Shown here piece by piece: positions 21,796 through 34,109 of a stretch of DNA of 64,000 bases. Each line of letters begins with the position of its first letter. The stretch's first letter is position 1. The stretch lies in the NCBI GenBank assembly GCA_036186865.1, contig AP025057.1, positions 20,253,063-20,317,062 of the forward strand. The letters run 5' to 3'. A model generated the notes under the pieces. It did no database searches. It had not been told where the DNA came from and saw only the letters and a list, made by a program, of their open reading frames with translations. A program made the translations under genes and the position numbers. This stretch comes from Eustoma russellianum (taxonomy: Eukaryota; Streptophyta; Magnoliopsida; Gentianales; Gentianaceae).

Positions 21796-23225
21796 CTATA
21801 ACAAATTAGCCAAAATCATGCCTGATTTTGAGCGTAGATTTCCGTACGTGGCTTGATTAAGTGCTTTGATGAATATGTCGGCTACTTGTGCTTCAGTACG
21901 AACATGTTCTATAATGATATCAACATTGTTTACATGATCATGAAGAAAGTGATATCGTACCTCCATGTGCTTTCCCTTAGAGTGTAATACGGGTTTCTTA
22001 GACAAATTGATAGCAGTCATATTATCACAATAAATAGGTATGCGATTTACTATGATTCCAAAATCAGATAGTTGTTGTTTTAGCCATAAGAATTGTGTGC
22101 AACAAAGACTAAGTGCCATGTATTCAGCTTCAGTAGCAGATAATGCTACACCTGCTTGCTTTTTCGAAAACCAAGATATTAACGAATTTCCAATAAATTG
22201 ACATGTGCCACTTGTGCTTTTTCTATCTATTTTGCATCCGCCATAATCCACATCAGTATAAGCATGCAGGTCAAATTCACAATTCTTAGCATACCAAATT
22301 CCTAAAGTGGGAATATGCTTAATGTATCGAAATATCCTTTTTAAAGCATTATAATGTGACACTTCAGGGTTGCTTTGAAAACGAGCACACATACAAACAC
22401 TACACATGATATCGGGTCTACTTGTGGTAAGATAAAGTAAAGAACCAATCATAGACCTATACAAACCATTATCAAAGTCTTTTCCATTCACATCTTTATC
22501 TAGTTTAGTGGTGACACTCATAGGGGTGGGAGCTAGTTTCAAGTTCTCAAAGTTAAACTTTTTAATCATGTCATTCACATATTTGACTTGACTTATATGG
22601 ATGCCTTTACTAGTTTGTTTAATTTGCAAACCAGAAAAATAATTTAATTCACCAACCATAGACATTTCAAATTCAGATTTCATGTATATGTTAAATTCTT
22701 CAACTAGTTTATGAGACGTAGATCCAAAGATAATGTCATCAACATATATTTGAATAATAAGTAAATCCAATTTTTCTTGTTTTAGGAATAAAGTACTATC
22801 TATGATACCTCTTTTAAATCCATTTTCTAAAAGAAAAATAGCAAAAATGATCATACCAAGCCGTAGGAGTTTTTTAAACCATAAAGTGCCTTCTTTAATT
22901 TGTACACATGATTAGGATATTTCAAATCCTCAAAACCGGGTGGTTGTTTCACATATACTTCTTGTATAAAGCCGTTTAAAAATGCACTCTTTACGTCCAT
23001 TTGATAATGTTTAAAATCCTTCATGCAAGCAATAGCAAGTAATAATTGTATGGCTTCCAAGCGTGCAACGGGTGCAAATGTTTCTTCGTAGTCTATTCCT
23101 TCTTCTTGATTATAGCCTTGTGCCACAAGCCTCGCTTTGTTTCTAACAACTTTACCTTCTTCATTCATTTTATTTCTAAAGACCCACTTTGTGCCTATTA
23201 TTGTTTTGTCTTGTGGTCGTAGCAC
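21796..23225 (-). pseudogene. Element D pol: RT and RNase H
   Basis: 23225-22851 covers IIGTKWVFRNKMNEEGKVVRNKARLVAQGYNQEEGIDY...FAPVARLEA and MDVKSAFLNG, then breaks at ALYGLK where E has QAPRAWYD. 22854-21796 resumes with QIYVDDIIFGST (catalytic YVDD), GLYRSMIGSLLYLTTSRPDIM, YTDVDYGGCKIDRKSTSG, AEYMALSLCCTQFLW and YCDNMTAINLSK, and ends LRSKSGMILANLL. RNase H shows DVDYGG where DADYGG is usual. Two frames and local damage mean no full protein. Confidence 0.9.
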
Positions 23226-23261
23226 TAAATCCCATACATCATTTCTTGTGAATTGATCTAA

Positions 23262-24885
23262 TTAATCATGCATAGCGTCAATCCAAGAAGAATAATTCAA
23301 AGCATCAAATACATTCTTGGGTTCAATTTCAGATATCATAGCATGGAATTGATTTATTTCATCCGGATTTATTATTCTACGTGGTTGGACACCTTGAGTT
23401 ATAACGCCTATGATAAGGTCGTGTGGGTGATCCATGTGCCATCTTGGTTGATTATTCTCTAAGTTTTCATGCATTTCTAAGTGATCTTGCATTTCTAGTG
23501 TGTCGGGTTCATTATGTATGATATTTTCTTCTATATCATCTAAACACGGGCTTTAATTCAAAATCATCGTCATATTCTTTATCTATTTCAGAATCACCGA
23601 ATTCATTAAACTTCACATGAATATATTCAAAAATTTGTCTAGTGATAGGATCAAAACATCTATATGCCTTATAATTCACAAAATATCCAACAAAGATGCA
23701 TTTACTGGATTTAGATTCGAATTTATCTAAATTATCTTTTGTATTCAAAACAAAGCATTTACAACCAAACACACTAAAGTATTCGATTTTAGGCATGCTA
23801 TCATTCACAATTTCATAAGGAGTTTTGTGTGTTTTCTTTCTAATCAATAAGCGATTAATTATATAGCATGCACAATTCACGTCTTCCGCCTATAAAAATC
23901 TAGGCAACTTATTTTCACATAGCATGGTTCTAGCAATTTCTTGTACTATCTTATTCTTTCTTTCTACTACTCCATTTAGTTGTGGTGTTCTAGGTGGCGA
24001 AAACTCGTGTTTGATACCTCTTTCTTCGCAAAATGTAATCATGTCCTTATTTTTAAATTCGCCGCCTCTATCGCTCCTAATCTTTTTAACATTCAAACCA
24101 TACTCATTTTCAAGTTGTTTTATTAATTTGGCAATTTCAACGGCACTATCATCTTTATTCGCAAGGACTAAAGTCCATTCATATCGAGAAAAATCATCAA
24201 AGATAACACATGCATAATGGCGCCCACCAAGACTCCTAGTATGACTAGGACCAAACAAGTCAATGTGTTATAATTCTAAAACTCTAGACGTGCTAATTTC
24301 ATTTTTAGATTTAAGTGACTCGCGTGTTTGTTTGCCTTTAATACAAGATTCACACAACTGAAAGTTGTCTAAATCAAGTTTAGGCAATCCTCATACTAGA
24401 TTATTTCGTTGAAGTTTTTCAAGGGTTGAGATGCCAATGTGTCCTAACCGCCTATGTCACAAATTCACATTAGGTTCATTTGACATAAAACATTTAACTT
24501 TAGCGTCTAACATGTCATCCATAGAAAGTGTAAAAATATTTCCTTATCTTTTTTCTTTTGATTTCGTTTCTCCATTTTTGTTTACTATATTGCAATATGG
24601 GTGATGAAACACACGTCAAAACCGTTGTCAAGAAACGGTGAGATGCTAAGCTTAGGATAGATTACTTACCAAAAAGACGTTGGAGATTTGAATAGTGCTT
24701 GCATTTCCAATTGTACCTTTTCCGATGATTCTTCCTTGGTTGTTGTCTCCAAAGGTCACCGATCCACCTTTTGTAACCTTCTTCAACTTTGAAAACAAGA
24801 TTGGGTCACCCGTCATATGCCTCGAGCAATCATTGTCAAGGAACCACTTGATTGATGTGCCTTTAAATGTATGTATTCCCTGCAA
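23262..24885 (-). pseudogene. Element D pol: protease, zinc finger and integrase
   Basis: 24885-24652 has the protease start, but the active-site triplet reads DND (FLDNDCSRHMTGD) where E has DSG. 24258-23890 holds the integrase core: GGRHYACVIFDDFSRYEW, SDRGGEFKNKDM, PPRTPQLNGVVERKNK. 23880-23536 has the GCKCFVLNTKDNLDKFESKS block. 23492-23262 holds the linker ending DALNYSSWIDAMHD. The HHCC zinc-finger and GAG-pre-integrase region (about 24260-24650) is in broken frames. Inactive by protease change and frameshifts. Confidence 0.88.
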
Positions 24886-24995
24886 TATGTAACAACGATT
24901 TAGGTACCCTTTTATTTTGGGTCCTTACGAGTTAGCTCTTCACCCTTTTGTAAGAGTACCTTTTGGTACCCAAATTTGAGTGACCTTTCTCTGTC

Positions 24996-26890
24996 TTACA
25001 AATGGTGAGAATATAGATGAAGAGCAATATAATATACATTATGTGGGTATGCGTTTGGCCTTTGGTCGAGAATCCCATCATGCACGTGATATGATCTTTG
25101 TTTTTGATATGCCTTTGTGTTAGTGTGCATGGTGTGTGATCTAGACGCATTTAAGTTGAATGAATATCGTGTATGCATCAATGGTTTCTTTTCATATTTA
25201 TATGGCACATAATTATACCTTGTATGATATGAAGAAGAAGCACGATGAGATGAAGTAGGGGGTGATCTAGGCATCCTCTTAGGTGCTGCATTTGTCTTGA
25301 ATGCATGTGTTTTCTTAGATGAAGATAGAATGAATTTGGTTGATTTATTTTTGCATTTCATTTTTCTCAACGTATCCTAATCCGGTTTTGTCGCATTAAT
25401 GCTTTTGTGAGGAGATGATACGATCTAGCATATTTGTATCCGTTTCAAACTGTTTTACCATTTTTTCTAAATCCGCATTTCTTGATTTGAAATATGAAAT
25501 CTCGGATTTCATTTCATGGTTTTCTATCGTTAATGATGAGACTTCCGATTTCAATGCATTCATTGTGCAAGATGACTCTTCTTTTGAATCGTTTAATTGA
25601 GAAACAAGGTTCGTGTTAGATGATTCTAACAACTTCTTGTCTCCAATTAATCGCTTCTTTTCTTTTGCAAGAGTCTTTGTGAATTATGCAATTCAAGATA
25701 TTGACTAAACAAATCATCATAAGAGGGTTCGGAATCAGAATCAGAGTCAGAACATACCTCGTTCGATGCTTTGGATGCAATGCATACTTGTGCCATCTGT
25801 TCTTCGCTATCATCAATCTCAGACTCAGATGAGTCACTCCAAGTGGAGGCTTTGAGAGCTCTGAATTCCTTTGTCTAGGTTCTAACACGGGTCTATTTTT
25901 GTTCCAGTCCTTGTTATGATTTTTGTTTGTTTGTTTGTCCTTGTTTGGGCAGTCATATGACAAGTGTCCAAGTTTCCCACATTCATGGCACTTTATGTCC
26001 TTATCATTATTTTTATTTTTATTTCCTTTAGTCGGAACAGCCTTAGGTTTGTTCTTGAATGATTTTCTCATAAATTTTCTCAAACCTTTAGCCAATAGTA
26101 TTAGATCTTCATTGTCCGATTCACTATCACTATCATCTACGTGATCGGAGGAGGTAGAGACGTATTCATTTGATTTAAAAGCAATAGTCTTACCTTGTTT
26201 TGACGTTGATTCCGATTTCCTTAATGTAAGTTTGTTTTCGTATACCTTTAAAGATCCGATTAGTTCCTCCATTTTTATTGATTCCGTTTCTTTACTTTCC
26301 TCAATTGCTATGACTTTGGGATCCCATTCGGATGGGAGACTCCTTAGCACCTTTTGAACTTTTTCCTGTGTAAAATTTTTTTTTCCAAGAGACTCAAGAG
26401 AATTATAGATGTTAGTCAAGCGTAAGTCCATATCAACAATAGGTTCATTTGGTAATAGCTTAAAGGACTCAAGAGTAGACATAAGCATATTTATTTTAGA
26501 CTCTTTAACTTGACTAGTCCTTTCATGTTTCATTTCAAGAATTCTCCATATCTCTTAGGCACTAGAGCAATTAGACACATAACTTGATTCACTTTTACAC
26601 AACCCGTTTAAAAGAAATTGCATGGCTCTAGCATTCATACTTAATTTCTTTTTGTCATCACTAGTATATTCTTGTTTTGGTTTTACGACCTCTAGTGTGA
26701 CACCATCAACAGTAGATAACTTAGAAGGAATAAACGGACCATCTTCTGTAATGGACCACAAGTCTATACCAATGGCCATAAGAAAAAGTTTCAGTCTAAG
26801 TTTCCATTGTATGAAGGACTCATCGTCAAAAACAGGAGGCATTTGACTCGACATACCTTCTTGTTTGGTCTTATGACTAGTGGTTGCCAT
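24996..26890 (-). pseudogene. Element D gag
   Basis: Starts MATTSHKTKQEGMSSQ (26890) and reads through the DUF4219-like QWKLRLKLFLMAIGIDLW to SYVSNCSSA, where a TAA stop (about 26555) replaces the Gln codon of E. UBN2-like sequence continues from 26533 (SKINMLMSTLESFKLLP...LRSLPSEWDPKV), then an acidic Ser/Asp run, a basic stretch and an intact CCHC knuckle (CHECGKLGHLSYDC). A frameshift near 25860 throws off the rest. 25632-25396 keeps the coiled coil and 25370-24996 the basic His/Tyr tail. Confidence 0.88.
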
Positions 26891-26932
26891 CTCACAAAGA
26901 TCGTTAGATCCTCTTGTCGTGAGTGTGCCTAC

Positions 26933-26946
26933 GCTCTAATACCACT
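26933..26946 (-). promoter_or_regulatory. Primer binding site of element D
   Basis: Minus-strand AGTGGTATTAGAGC next to the 5' LTR end, a one-base variant of the tRNA-Met site in C and E. Confidence 0.85.
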
Positions 26947-29244
26947 TGTAGGACCTGTATAGCATCACTAGAAGAGGGGGGTTGAATAGTGGGCGTGGAA
27001 AATTTGGTTTTTAAAAATTATTAAACCAAAAACCTCACTTCTGAAAATAGTTTCTGTTTTCAGATCAGGATTTGAAATAATCGAATGAGCTAGTTACAAC
27101 CCTTCAAAAATTATGAAATTTGGTGAGAATCTATTCTCAAATGTTCTGCGTATCTCATAAAAATTTCACATTACAATTCCACTCCTAACCCTTTGAAAAA
27201 TATGTTTTTTTCAGATTGCGCAAATCTGCCAGAAACTGTAATCCGAAGATTAATTAGCGACTCCAAATAGTCTGAAAATTTAATGAAAATACCCTTAAGA
27301 TATGTATTTTTATGGTTTGAAACAGTTTTTGAAAATTCTTTTGGAAAGTAAGTCAACCACGTTGATGTTCTCAACCTTTGTAAATCTGAAAATCAGATTG
27401 CACTAGTCTCAGAATAATTCATGTTTGACTGATTTATACTTATCAAAATGAGCTGAAACTTGCGCCAAATAAAAGCTAGGATATGTGGCTATGTTTTTGT
27501 AAAATTTTGTAATTTTTTAAAATAGTTTACTATTTTTTCTGTTGCAATGAAATTGATGCAAAATGCTAAAACTAAAAGTAAAGTGTAATAAAGTAAGAAC
27601 ACCAAGGATTTTATACTGGTTCGGTTAAATAAACCTACTCCAGTCTTCGAGGACACCTTCTTTGGTTATCACTAAATGCAAAAAATACCTTAACACAGGG
27701 GTGACTGGAGTTAAACACTAACTCCACCCTTTTACAGCCAATACAATCGAGCAAACGAATCACGGACACCACCACCAACCAAATGAAGGTTTGATCACAC
27801 CTTGATCAACCTTTTACAACAATTGAAACGTGTATGGTGGTATATTCAAAGCTCATATAATATCAAGATTGTATGAACAATAGGCTTGAGAGAAGAAGAA
27901 GAAGAAGAAAGAAAGGTAGAAGAAGAGAGTAGTAGATCCTTTTGCACTTGAGAGAAATGTGAGAGTTGTCTTAGCCTTGCTTGCACTATTCTCTTCCTTA
28001 TATGCATTCTTGGCCGCCCCTAGGGGTTCTTCCTTTCTTTAGAATTCTCTTTAATGTCCATAGAAGATTGCCTTGTGTAGAAATGACACCATCTTGATTA
28101 TTTGGCACACTATGATTGGAAGGATGACTTGACCTTTCTTACTTGTCACTTGATGATTGGTCCATCTTGGCATCCTTTAATGAGCTGTAAAAATCTGGAA
28201 AAAAACTTACAAAACATGTGATCAAAAGTAGTCAAAATATTTCCATACTAACATCCTTCAATCTCTTGAATTTTGGGATACAAATTGAGGAGCATTAAGG
28301 CTACAAAGTCGGCCAACTATACACGTGTTGAAAATTTTCAGCATGTGTTGTAGTTTGAAATCTTTTGAATTGTTACCTTGTGTAGTTCCCTCTTTTATGT
28401 CACTAACCTTGTGTGGCATATTTTCCACCAATTGAGATGCCAACTAAGCTCCACCTAGGTTCCATTCAAAGTGAAAATGGCGTGTGAAATGACTTGGCCA
28501 TGTGCTGAATTTCATTATAGTAAGCTTTGTCAAATAATGCACAGTAATTACAGATACATGGTAAATTGCAAGCATTCCTAATTTAAATTTTCCAAAACAC
28601 TTTAACATGTCTTGAATGTGTAAAATGTGTCTAGATACATGTTACATCTCATGCCAAAAAAAACGTTTCATGTGTTGTGTTCACAGAAAACCGAATTTTC
28701 GACTTTCGTCGATTACGCGATTTTTCTCCGATTAAATTCAAACTTCTTGCACATGTCATATATATTAGGTCACACATATTAATCATAAAATAAAGTGTAT
28801 ATTCAGCTCTAATGGCTGATGGAGAAGGCGCCCATGTGCTTAAAAGAATTTGATTTTGAAATCTCCACAATTTTAGCCTAAATTGTGGGTGATTTGTGTG
28901 TGTCAACATGGAATGATTTAGTGGCTGATTTTAACATGTGAGCCACGAAATTTTTGGCTATTTTTGATGTATATGGTCTGGCCATCTTTATATTGCAAGT
29001 ATGTGACACGTCGGTGAAGTTTCGGTAATCACCTAATACGACAATTTTTGGTTTATGGCCTTGTAACGTGTCGTTATAATATTGTCATCACCATGACTTA
29101 CGTCATATGATATAAGACCTGAATATAATCATAAATATGAGGTGTATATAGTGGTGTGATATTGACGTACATTTGTGATATATGTAACGTGTCGGTAGTA
29201 CGTCAAAATAAATGTGTATTGTGCCTTTTTAAAAAAAAATATGA

Positions 29245-29300
<56 letters not shown>

Positions 29301-29652
29301 GTGTAAGATTAAATGGGGAGGAGACTTTCCATTTCCAAATTTGTTGCCATGTAGCAACCAAATATGTCTCCATTTAATGAACTAGTTAGTTCATTAACTT
29401 AAGTACTTCACTTAATGAACTAGTTTAGTTCATTAATTGTGGCACCTGAAAATAGTTCCAAGAGAACAAATGTTTGCCATATGATGTAAGCTTTGACGCT
29501 TCATGACTTGTTAGTACGGCAACAATATATATAAAGCATATGAAGTATGTATATCACAGAAACATGTTAAATAATAATTTTGTCATGCATTTCGTAAACT
29601 CGTACCATTTAAATCATGCATTTGTAAATCATTCAAACACTTTTTCTCAACA
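26947..29652 (-). repeat. 5' LTR of element D
   Basis: 2706 bp, bounded by TGTAGGACC (left, plus strand) and TTTTTCTCAACA (right). Its layout matches 18889-21603. A long TA microsatellite lies at about 29247-29297, the AATATAAA box at 28987-28994 (minus), the TGAAAATTTTCA palindrome core near 28328-28339 and paired palindromes near 29375-29436. Confidence 0.92.
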
Positions 29653-30887
29653 CTTTAGAATATGATTATAATCACTAGTTTTATCCTTAGAAAATAAAGT
29701 TGTATAAAAGAAACTGCTTCATTCTGAATAGTATCCTGGGTATCGCATAGAACGTCTGCCAAGGTGTAGATTTACTGAATACGAAGCCGATAACGACGGC
29801 CCTTGACAATAATTGGAAATAATGTGTATTGGCATCTCCATCACGAATCCATCAGATACGGGCTTTCTATTTCCAGAAATCATATTCATACTTAGACGCC
29901 AGGATGTAGTCAGCTTTCAGTTGATGCTATAATGTGCGATTAGCCTTCGTAGGTGCTTGGTCAAATGCATTCTCTGCACGTCGAACATGCGCCTCTGCCT
30001 GCTCCACTCGGTTGAATATATTGCCAAAAATATTCTTATTCCAACATTGTATGTCACGCTTAAGACGTGACAGTTTATTATAAAAGCCATACATTCCGCC
30101 ACCGTTGGGTATGACATCCATGCTTCCTTGACATAGGTATAAAAGTCCGGATGAGATAACCAAGCATCCAAAAACCTAAAGGATCGATGTCCTCCAGCCC
30201 TTGACATACCACAAAGTAATAAGAGAGGAGTATGATCGGATGAATTCGAGGTAGATGTGTAAGACGTAGATCATCAAAGGCATCCTGAAATAAAGAAATG
30301 ATGAATACCCAATCTAGTCGATGCTGCACTTGGCCTAGCCCACGGCCATCTGCCCAAGTATACCGAGAGCTATGAAATGGTGGATCCATCAAGGAGCAAT
30401 CCTCTATGCGGTCATTAAAATCCTGCAATGCCAATAATATGGGATGGGAGCGTTCCCGGTGATCATCCAAAGAACGAAAAGTGTTAAAATCACCACACAT
30501 CAACCATGGTAGTATTGTGCGCTGAGAATGATCCCTTAAAGACTGCCAAAGGGACCTTTTAAGCACAACTAAATGATATGCATAAACAACCAAACAACTG
30601 AAATGGAAATTAAGTGAAGCATAAATAAATTGAAGATGCAGTACTTGATTCTCGTCATGCATATCCGCCAGTCGAAAACCCGAATCCTGCCAGAAAACCC
30701 AGATTTTACCAATTGATGACGAATACGAATTTGTGAAACCTAATTGCATACCATATCATGTGATGCGGCCAGGTGGATGCTTTGGCTCAATAATTGCAAG
30801 AAGATTAAGGTTATGCAAGTGAACTAATTGATATAAATGCGATAAAGAGGTTCGGATACCCATAATATTCCAAAGCATAAAATTCAT
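29653..30887 (-). pseudogene. LINE2 ORF2 start: AP-type endonuclease
   Basis: ATG at 30887 begins MNFMLWNIMGIRTSLSHL, typical for L1 ORF2 endonucleases, followed by AIIEPK and a stop near 30755. The frame then continues from 30749: IWVFWQDSGF, WLMCGDFNTF and FHSSRYTWADGRGLG. The SDHTPLLLL motif near 30230 is in a shifted frame. The endonuclease would nick target DNA to prime reverse transcription. After about 29990 the sequence is a poorly conserved linker and is cut at 29653. Confidence 0.85.
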
Positions 30888-31389
30888 TGAGAAAGTGTAA
30901 TATCACCCATATGAGTCGAACGCATAGGACTACGAGTAAGAATGGTAGAAGGTGGCAAAGGTGGCAGTTCCTTACGAGTTCTCTGTCGCCGGCGAGGAAC
31001 AACTGGTATGAACCCCTCATCCGTCGACGTCACCTCAAGTCTAGACAATAAAATCTCCTCTGAAGGTGACGGGGGCAGCGATTGTATTCTACGAATGATA
31101 TCGTATGAAACAAGTGGAAGATTTGGTGGGATATCTTCGGCATGTATCTCAGTATCCGAAGAATGACCAAGGTCTCCACCATCATTAGATTCCAGTGGAG
31201 GATGATACTCCGCATCTTGGCCTAGCCGCGAAATATCCTATGCATGACTGGGAGGCAGCAGATTCTCGTTGACGGGTGGAGAATCATCTGGACTCGAATA
31301 ATCCAGGACTACAGGAACGAAAGTCGACTTTGGTTTGCCACTATCGCTTAGGTGCTGGGTGTTTAGGCGTATTTGTCGTCTCTAAAACA
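30888..31389 (-). other. LINE2 ORF1-ORF2 junction
   Basis: About 500 bases between the zinc knuckle of ORF1 and the start of ORF2. In LINE1 the matching region is the low-complexity, acidic C-terminal part of ORF1. Here no frame stays open and no motif is visible. Confidence 0.6.
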
Positions 31390-32087
31390 TTATGGGTGGC
31401 ACATTGACCAGCCAAATGTTGTACACTGCTGACAATACAATGGCAAATCCTCATAAATCACTGGTTGGAAAAGAGATGAATCCCCACAATCCACATAAAT
31501 TTTTGACGGAAGTTCTTGAGTAACATCCACTTCAATACACATCAGGGCCACCGACGGTCGAAGAAAGTTGAGAGCTGCAACATCAACTTTGATTGGGCGA
31601 CCAATAGCACGAACGATTTCATACAAGGCACGCTGATCATGAAGGTGTATCGGTAAGGCAGTGAGCGACACCCACACCGGAACCACTGGTATTTCAAATT
31701 TAGGATTATATGCCGATGTCCACTTGTGACTCTCATTTCATATCCTATAATTCTCCACATACCACGATAAAAGCAATGTGTATAATCATCCTCTATATCA
31801 AAATTCATCAATATAAGACTGTCATCAAACAAATCAATGGAAACGGTGCCTATAAATCCAATGAGATCAAATGCCCGACGGATTGCATTCATCGTCGGCC
31901 TACCGCACCAAAATGTGCCCACCAAGGCGTAGCAAAAGCGGTTGGCCAAGGAGTCAATCTCGGAGGCTGTAAATCGCATGGCTAGAGCCGCTCTATATTG
32001 CCCGATGTCTCGCTATGGGAATGTAGCCGTGGTGGTGGATACCACCGTAGCGAATGATTTTGTCAGAGGAGGAGGACTGCCGGCCAT
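31390..32087 (-). pseudogene. LINE2 ORF1 (DUF4283 and degenerate zinc knuckle)
   Basis: ATG at 32087 gives MAGSPPPLTKSFATVV, then a stop after about 24 codons. The frame from 31979 has IDSLANRFCYALVGTFWCGRPTMNAIRRAFDLIGFIGTVSIDLFDDSLILMNF, the DUF4283 fold of plant LINE ORF1 proteins. 31686-31390 has VPVWVSLTALPIHLHD and a knuckle reading YCQQCTTFGWSMC with Trp where the metal-binding His should be. ORF1 proteins bind the LINE RNA. This one is broken by stops, a frameshift and the knuckle change. Confidence 0.82.
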
Positions 32088-32139
32088 GGCCAGCGAAGAG
32101 TGGGAGTCGATGTCACGCGTCGCCAAGGAGCCGCAAGAG

Positions 32140-32156
32140 GGTTTCATAAATTATAT
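32140..32156. repeat. Target-site duplication of LINE1, left copy
   Basis: GGTTTCATAAATTATAT, repeated exactly at 37999-38015. A 17-bp duplication is typical of L1 target-primed reverse transcription. Confidence 0.85.
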
Positions 32157-32696
32157 TTTTATAGATAAATGGGTCATGACCCAGACCTTTATTATGAAAT
32201 ATGTCCTCACTTATGGCGGAGGAAAACCATATTACAAAGCAAGTCTCGACATAACAACATGTAACAACTGTGTGGGTGATAAGCTATAGCTATAAAAAGA
32301 ATAAAGGTAAGCTGTTCAGACTGGATATGATATGCCTCATTAAAACCTTGGCAGGCAAAACCACCCTTGTGGATAAAATCCTACACGAAGGAAAAAGAGT
32401 ACATGTTTATCCAGGCTGAAACAATACAAGAAAACCGAAGTACAATGTCATACTCAAAACATAAAGTCTCAACCATGTCAGCAACATAAGTTTGCCTCCC
32501 AGGATGTCGCATGTCAAAGAAGCAGCACCCCCAACGCACCGGAATCCAGCATGCAAGAAAAGCAGAATAACGATTAGTCTGTGAGCTTGACATATGTCCA
32601 ACCGAAGAAGTAAAGTAGGCAAATAAAAGTATATGTCCATACCCAACCTGCCTACATATGGAAATGTAGGCAGGAATACAAAATCGCAGCATGTGA
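32157..32696 (-). other. LINE1 3' UTR
   Basis: Downstream of RNase H in LINE1 sense. It contains the GTACTCTTTTTCCTTCGTG...CCAAGGTTTTAATGAGGCAT signature also present at 6251-6340 (plus) and 6808-6870 (minus), so three LINEs of the window share this 3' UTR. An A-rich end lies at the left border. Confidence 0.8.
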
Positions 32697-34057
32697 TCAA
32701 GGCTGCAAGTATGGCGTGTGCAAGTTAGTGATGAGACAACCACGAGCTACTGTTGGCAACATATGCAAAAGTTTGTATTCCGATAAAGCCGTAAGAGTCA
32801 AGCCAAATGAAGCAAGATGATGGGCCACCGAGTTTGTCTCGTGGCGTATATATAACTCTGAACGCGTAAGCTGTAAGAATGTGCGAAGACGACATATATC
32901 GACCCTTATAACTCCCATGACCGAGGTTGCATTCTCCAGCATGCGTATTAACTCCGAGCAATTTGTCTCTATGATGAAGTTATGATATTTAGTAGAGTAA
33001 AAGATGGTAACATACAACGCAGCTTGAAGCTCTGCTTGTAGGGGAGGTAGACACGACAGGAGAAAAGAAACTGCTGAAAGCAGCCTCCCATGTGAATCTT
33101 TTACAATTGCACCAGCTGCGGACTTTCGATGTCCAACCACGACATCTACATTCATTTTTACCCGCCCTGTTGGAGGTGTCATCCATCTTACGATTTTCCT
33201 TCGGGAGGAAAGGATTGGAGGTGAAACATGTGCAGCTATTACCGATGGTATTGATGCTGCATATTTTTTCCCAGAAGATACTACACACCATTTGCAGATA
33301 TTCGTTCGAATCCTTTCTTCTAGTCGTCGTATGTTAAAATCTTCTTCGCCAAGAGTGATAGCATTATATTCTTTCCACGTATTCCAGCAAATGATATGTG
33401 TAGCAACCACCTTTAATTGACCAAACATGGTGTGTGATGAAGTGGATAGCCGCCAACTCATTAAGTAAGATCGTAGTGATGGCCGAAAAGCAAAGGACCA
33501 TTAAACAACACAGCATACTTACGCCACAAAGAAGATATGGCTGGACAATGAACAAAGATGTGATCTATTATACCTTCAGTCTGCCTGCAAAAAGGACATA
33601 TTATGGGAAAAGCAACCGTAAACGCCGTAAGGTTCTCCGACAGTGATAGCGCCCGATACAATAGCTTCCACATAAAGATTTTAGCAGACTGATGAATTCC
33701 CGACCACCAAATATAACGGCAGGAACTAAGAGAGACACCCTTAATGCGACACTCGTTATAGGCACTCTTTAAAGAAAACTGTCCATTCACATCTGGTTTC
33801 CAAGAGAGTCCCTCACGGCCCTCGTTTACACGGAGCGTACAAAATGAATGTATACGGCAAATGCGCTTCTATTCTGGAGAATCATATAGCATTTCTCGAA
33901 AATGACCCCTATGGCCATACTTGGAATGCATAAATGATGCCCAAAGCATGGAATTTTTGCTGATATAACCACCACATCTTACAATCATATGCCTTTTGAA
34001 TTGACTACAGTTGTCGAATATCGAGACCCCCTTCCTCAGTAGGCTTACAAAGATCAT
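32697..34057 (-). pseudogene. LINE1 ORF2: connection, zf-RVT and RNase H
   Basis: 34057-33869 holds the block ending MHSKYGHRGHF. 33790-33461 holds zf-RVT: IHQSAKIFMWKLLYRALSLSENL and ICPFCRQTEGIIDHIFVHCPAISSLW. The frame 33461-32697 (254 codons) overlaps its last base and carries RNase H: GRVKMNVDVVVG, LQAELQAALYV, IIETNCSELI and IRHETNSVAHHLASFGL. The third catalytic Asp appears as Asn (ETNC). RNase H would remove template RNA during retrotransposition. Confidence 0.86.
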
Positions 34058-34109
34058 TCCACGTTTGCCAATGATGTTTACCTGCCCAAAAGAAATAAGC
34101 TAACTTCCG

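Larger units (their letters stand above)
18889..29652 (-). mobile_element. Copia element D: full-length structure, decayed, inserted in LINE2
   Basis: A 10.8-kb minus-strand element: 5' LTR 26947-29652, PBS 26933-26946, gag, protease, integrase, RT and RNase H (to 21796), polypurine region, 3' LTR 18889-21603. Domain order PR-INT-RT-RNaseH is copia. Gag and pol carry many stops and frameshifts, and the LTRs look less alike than those of C. Lineage is likely Sire/Maximus-like from the gag start and the SLCCTQFLWLKQQL RNase H motif, but no envelope-like ORF lies between pol and the 3' LTR. Confidence 0.93.
29653..32139 (-). mobile_element. LINE2, piece 1 (5' end: ORF1 and endonuclease)
   Basis: 5' part of LINE2. 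It carries a short 5' UTR, ORF1 and the ORF2 endonuclease, then is cut by copia D at 29653. The right limit is set by the repeat at 32140 that flanks LINE1, so the true 5' end of LINE2 could lie a few bases either way. All LINE2 pieces together come to about 5.8 kb, close to the 5.84 kb of LINE1. Confidence 0.88.
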
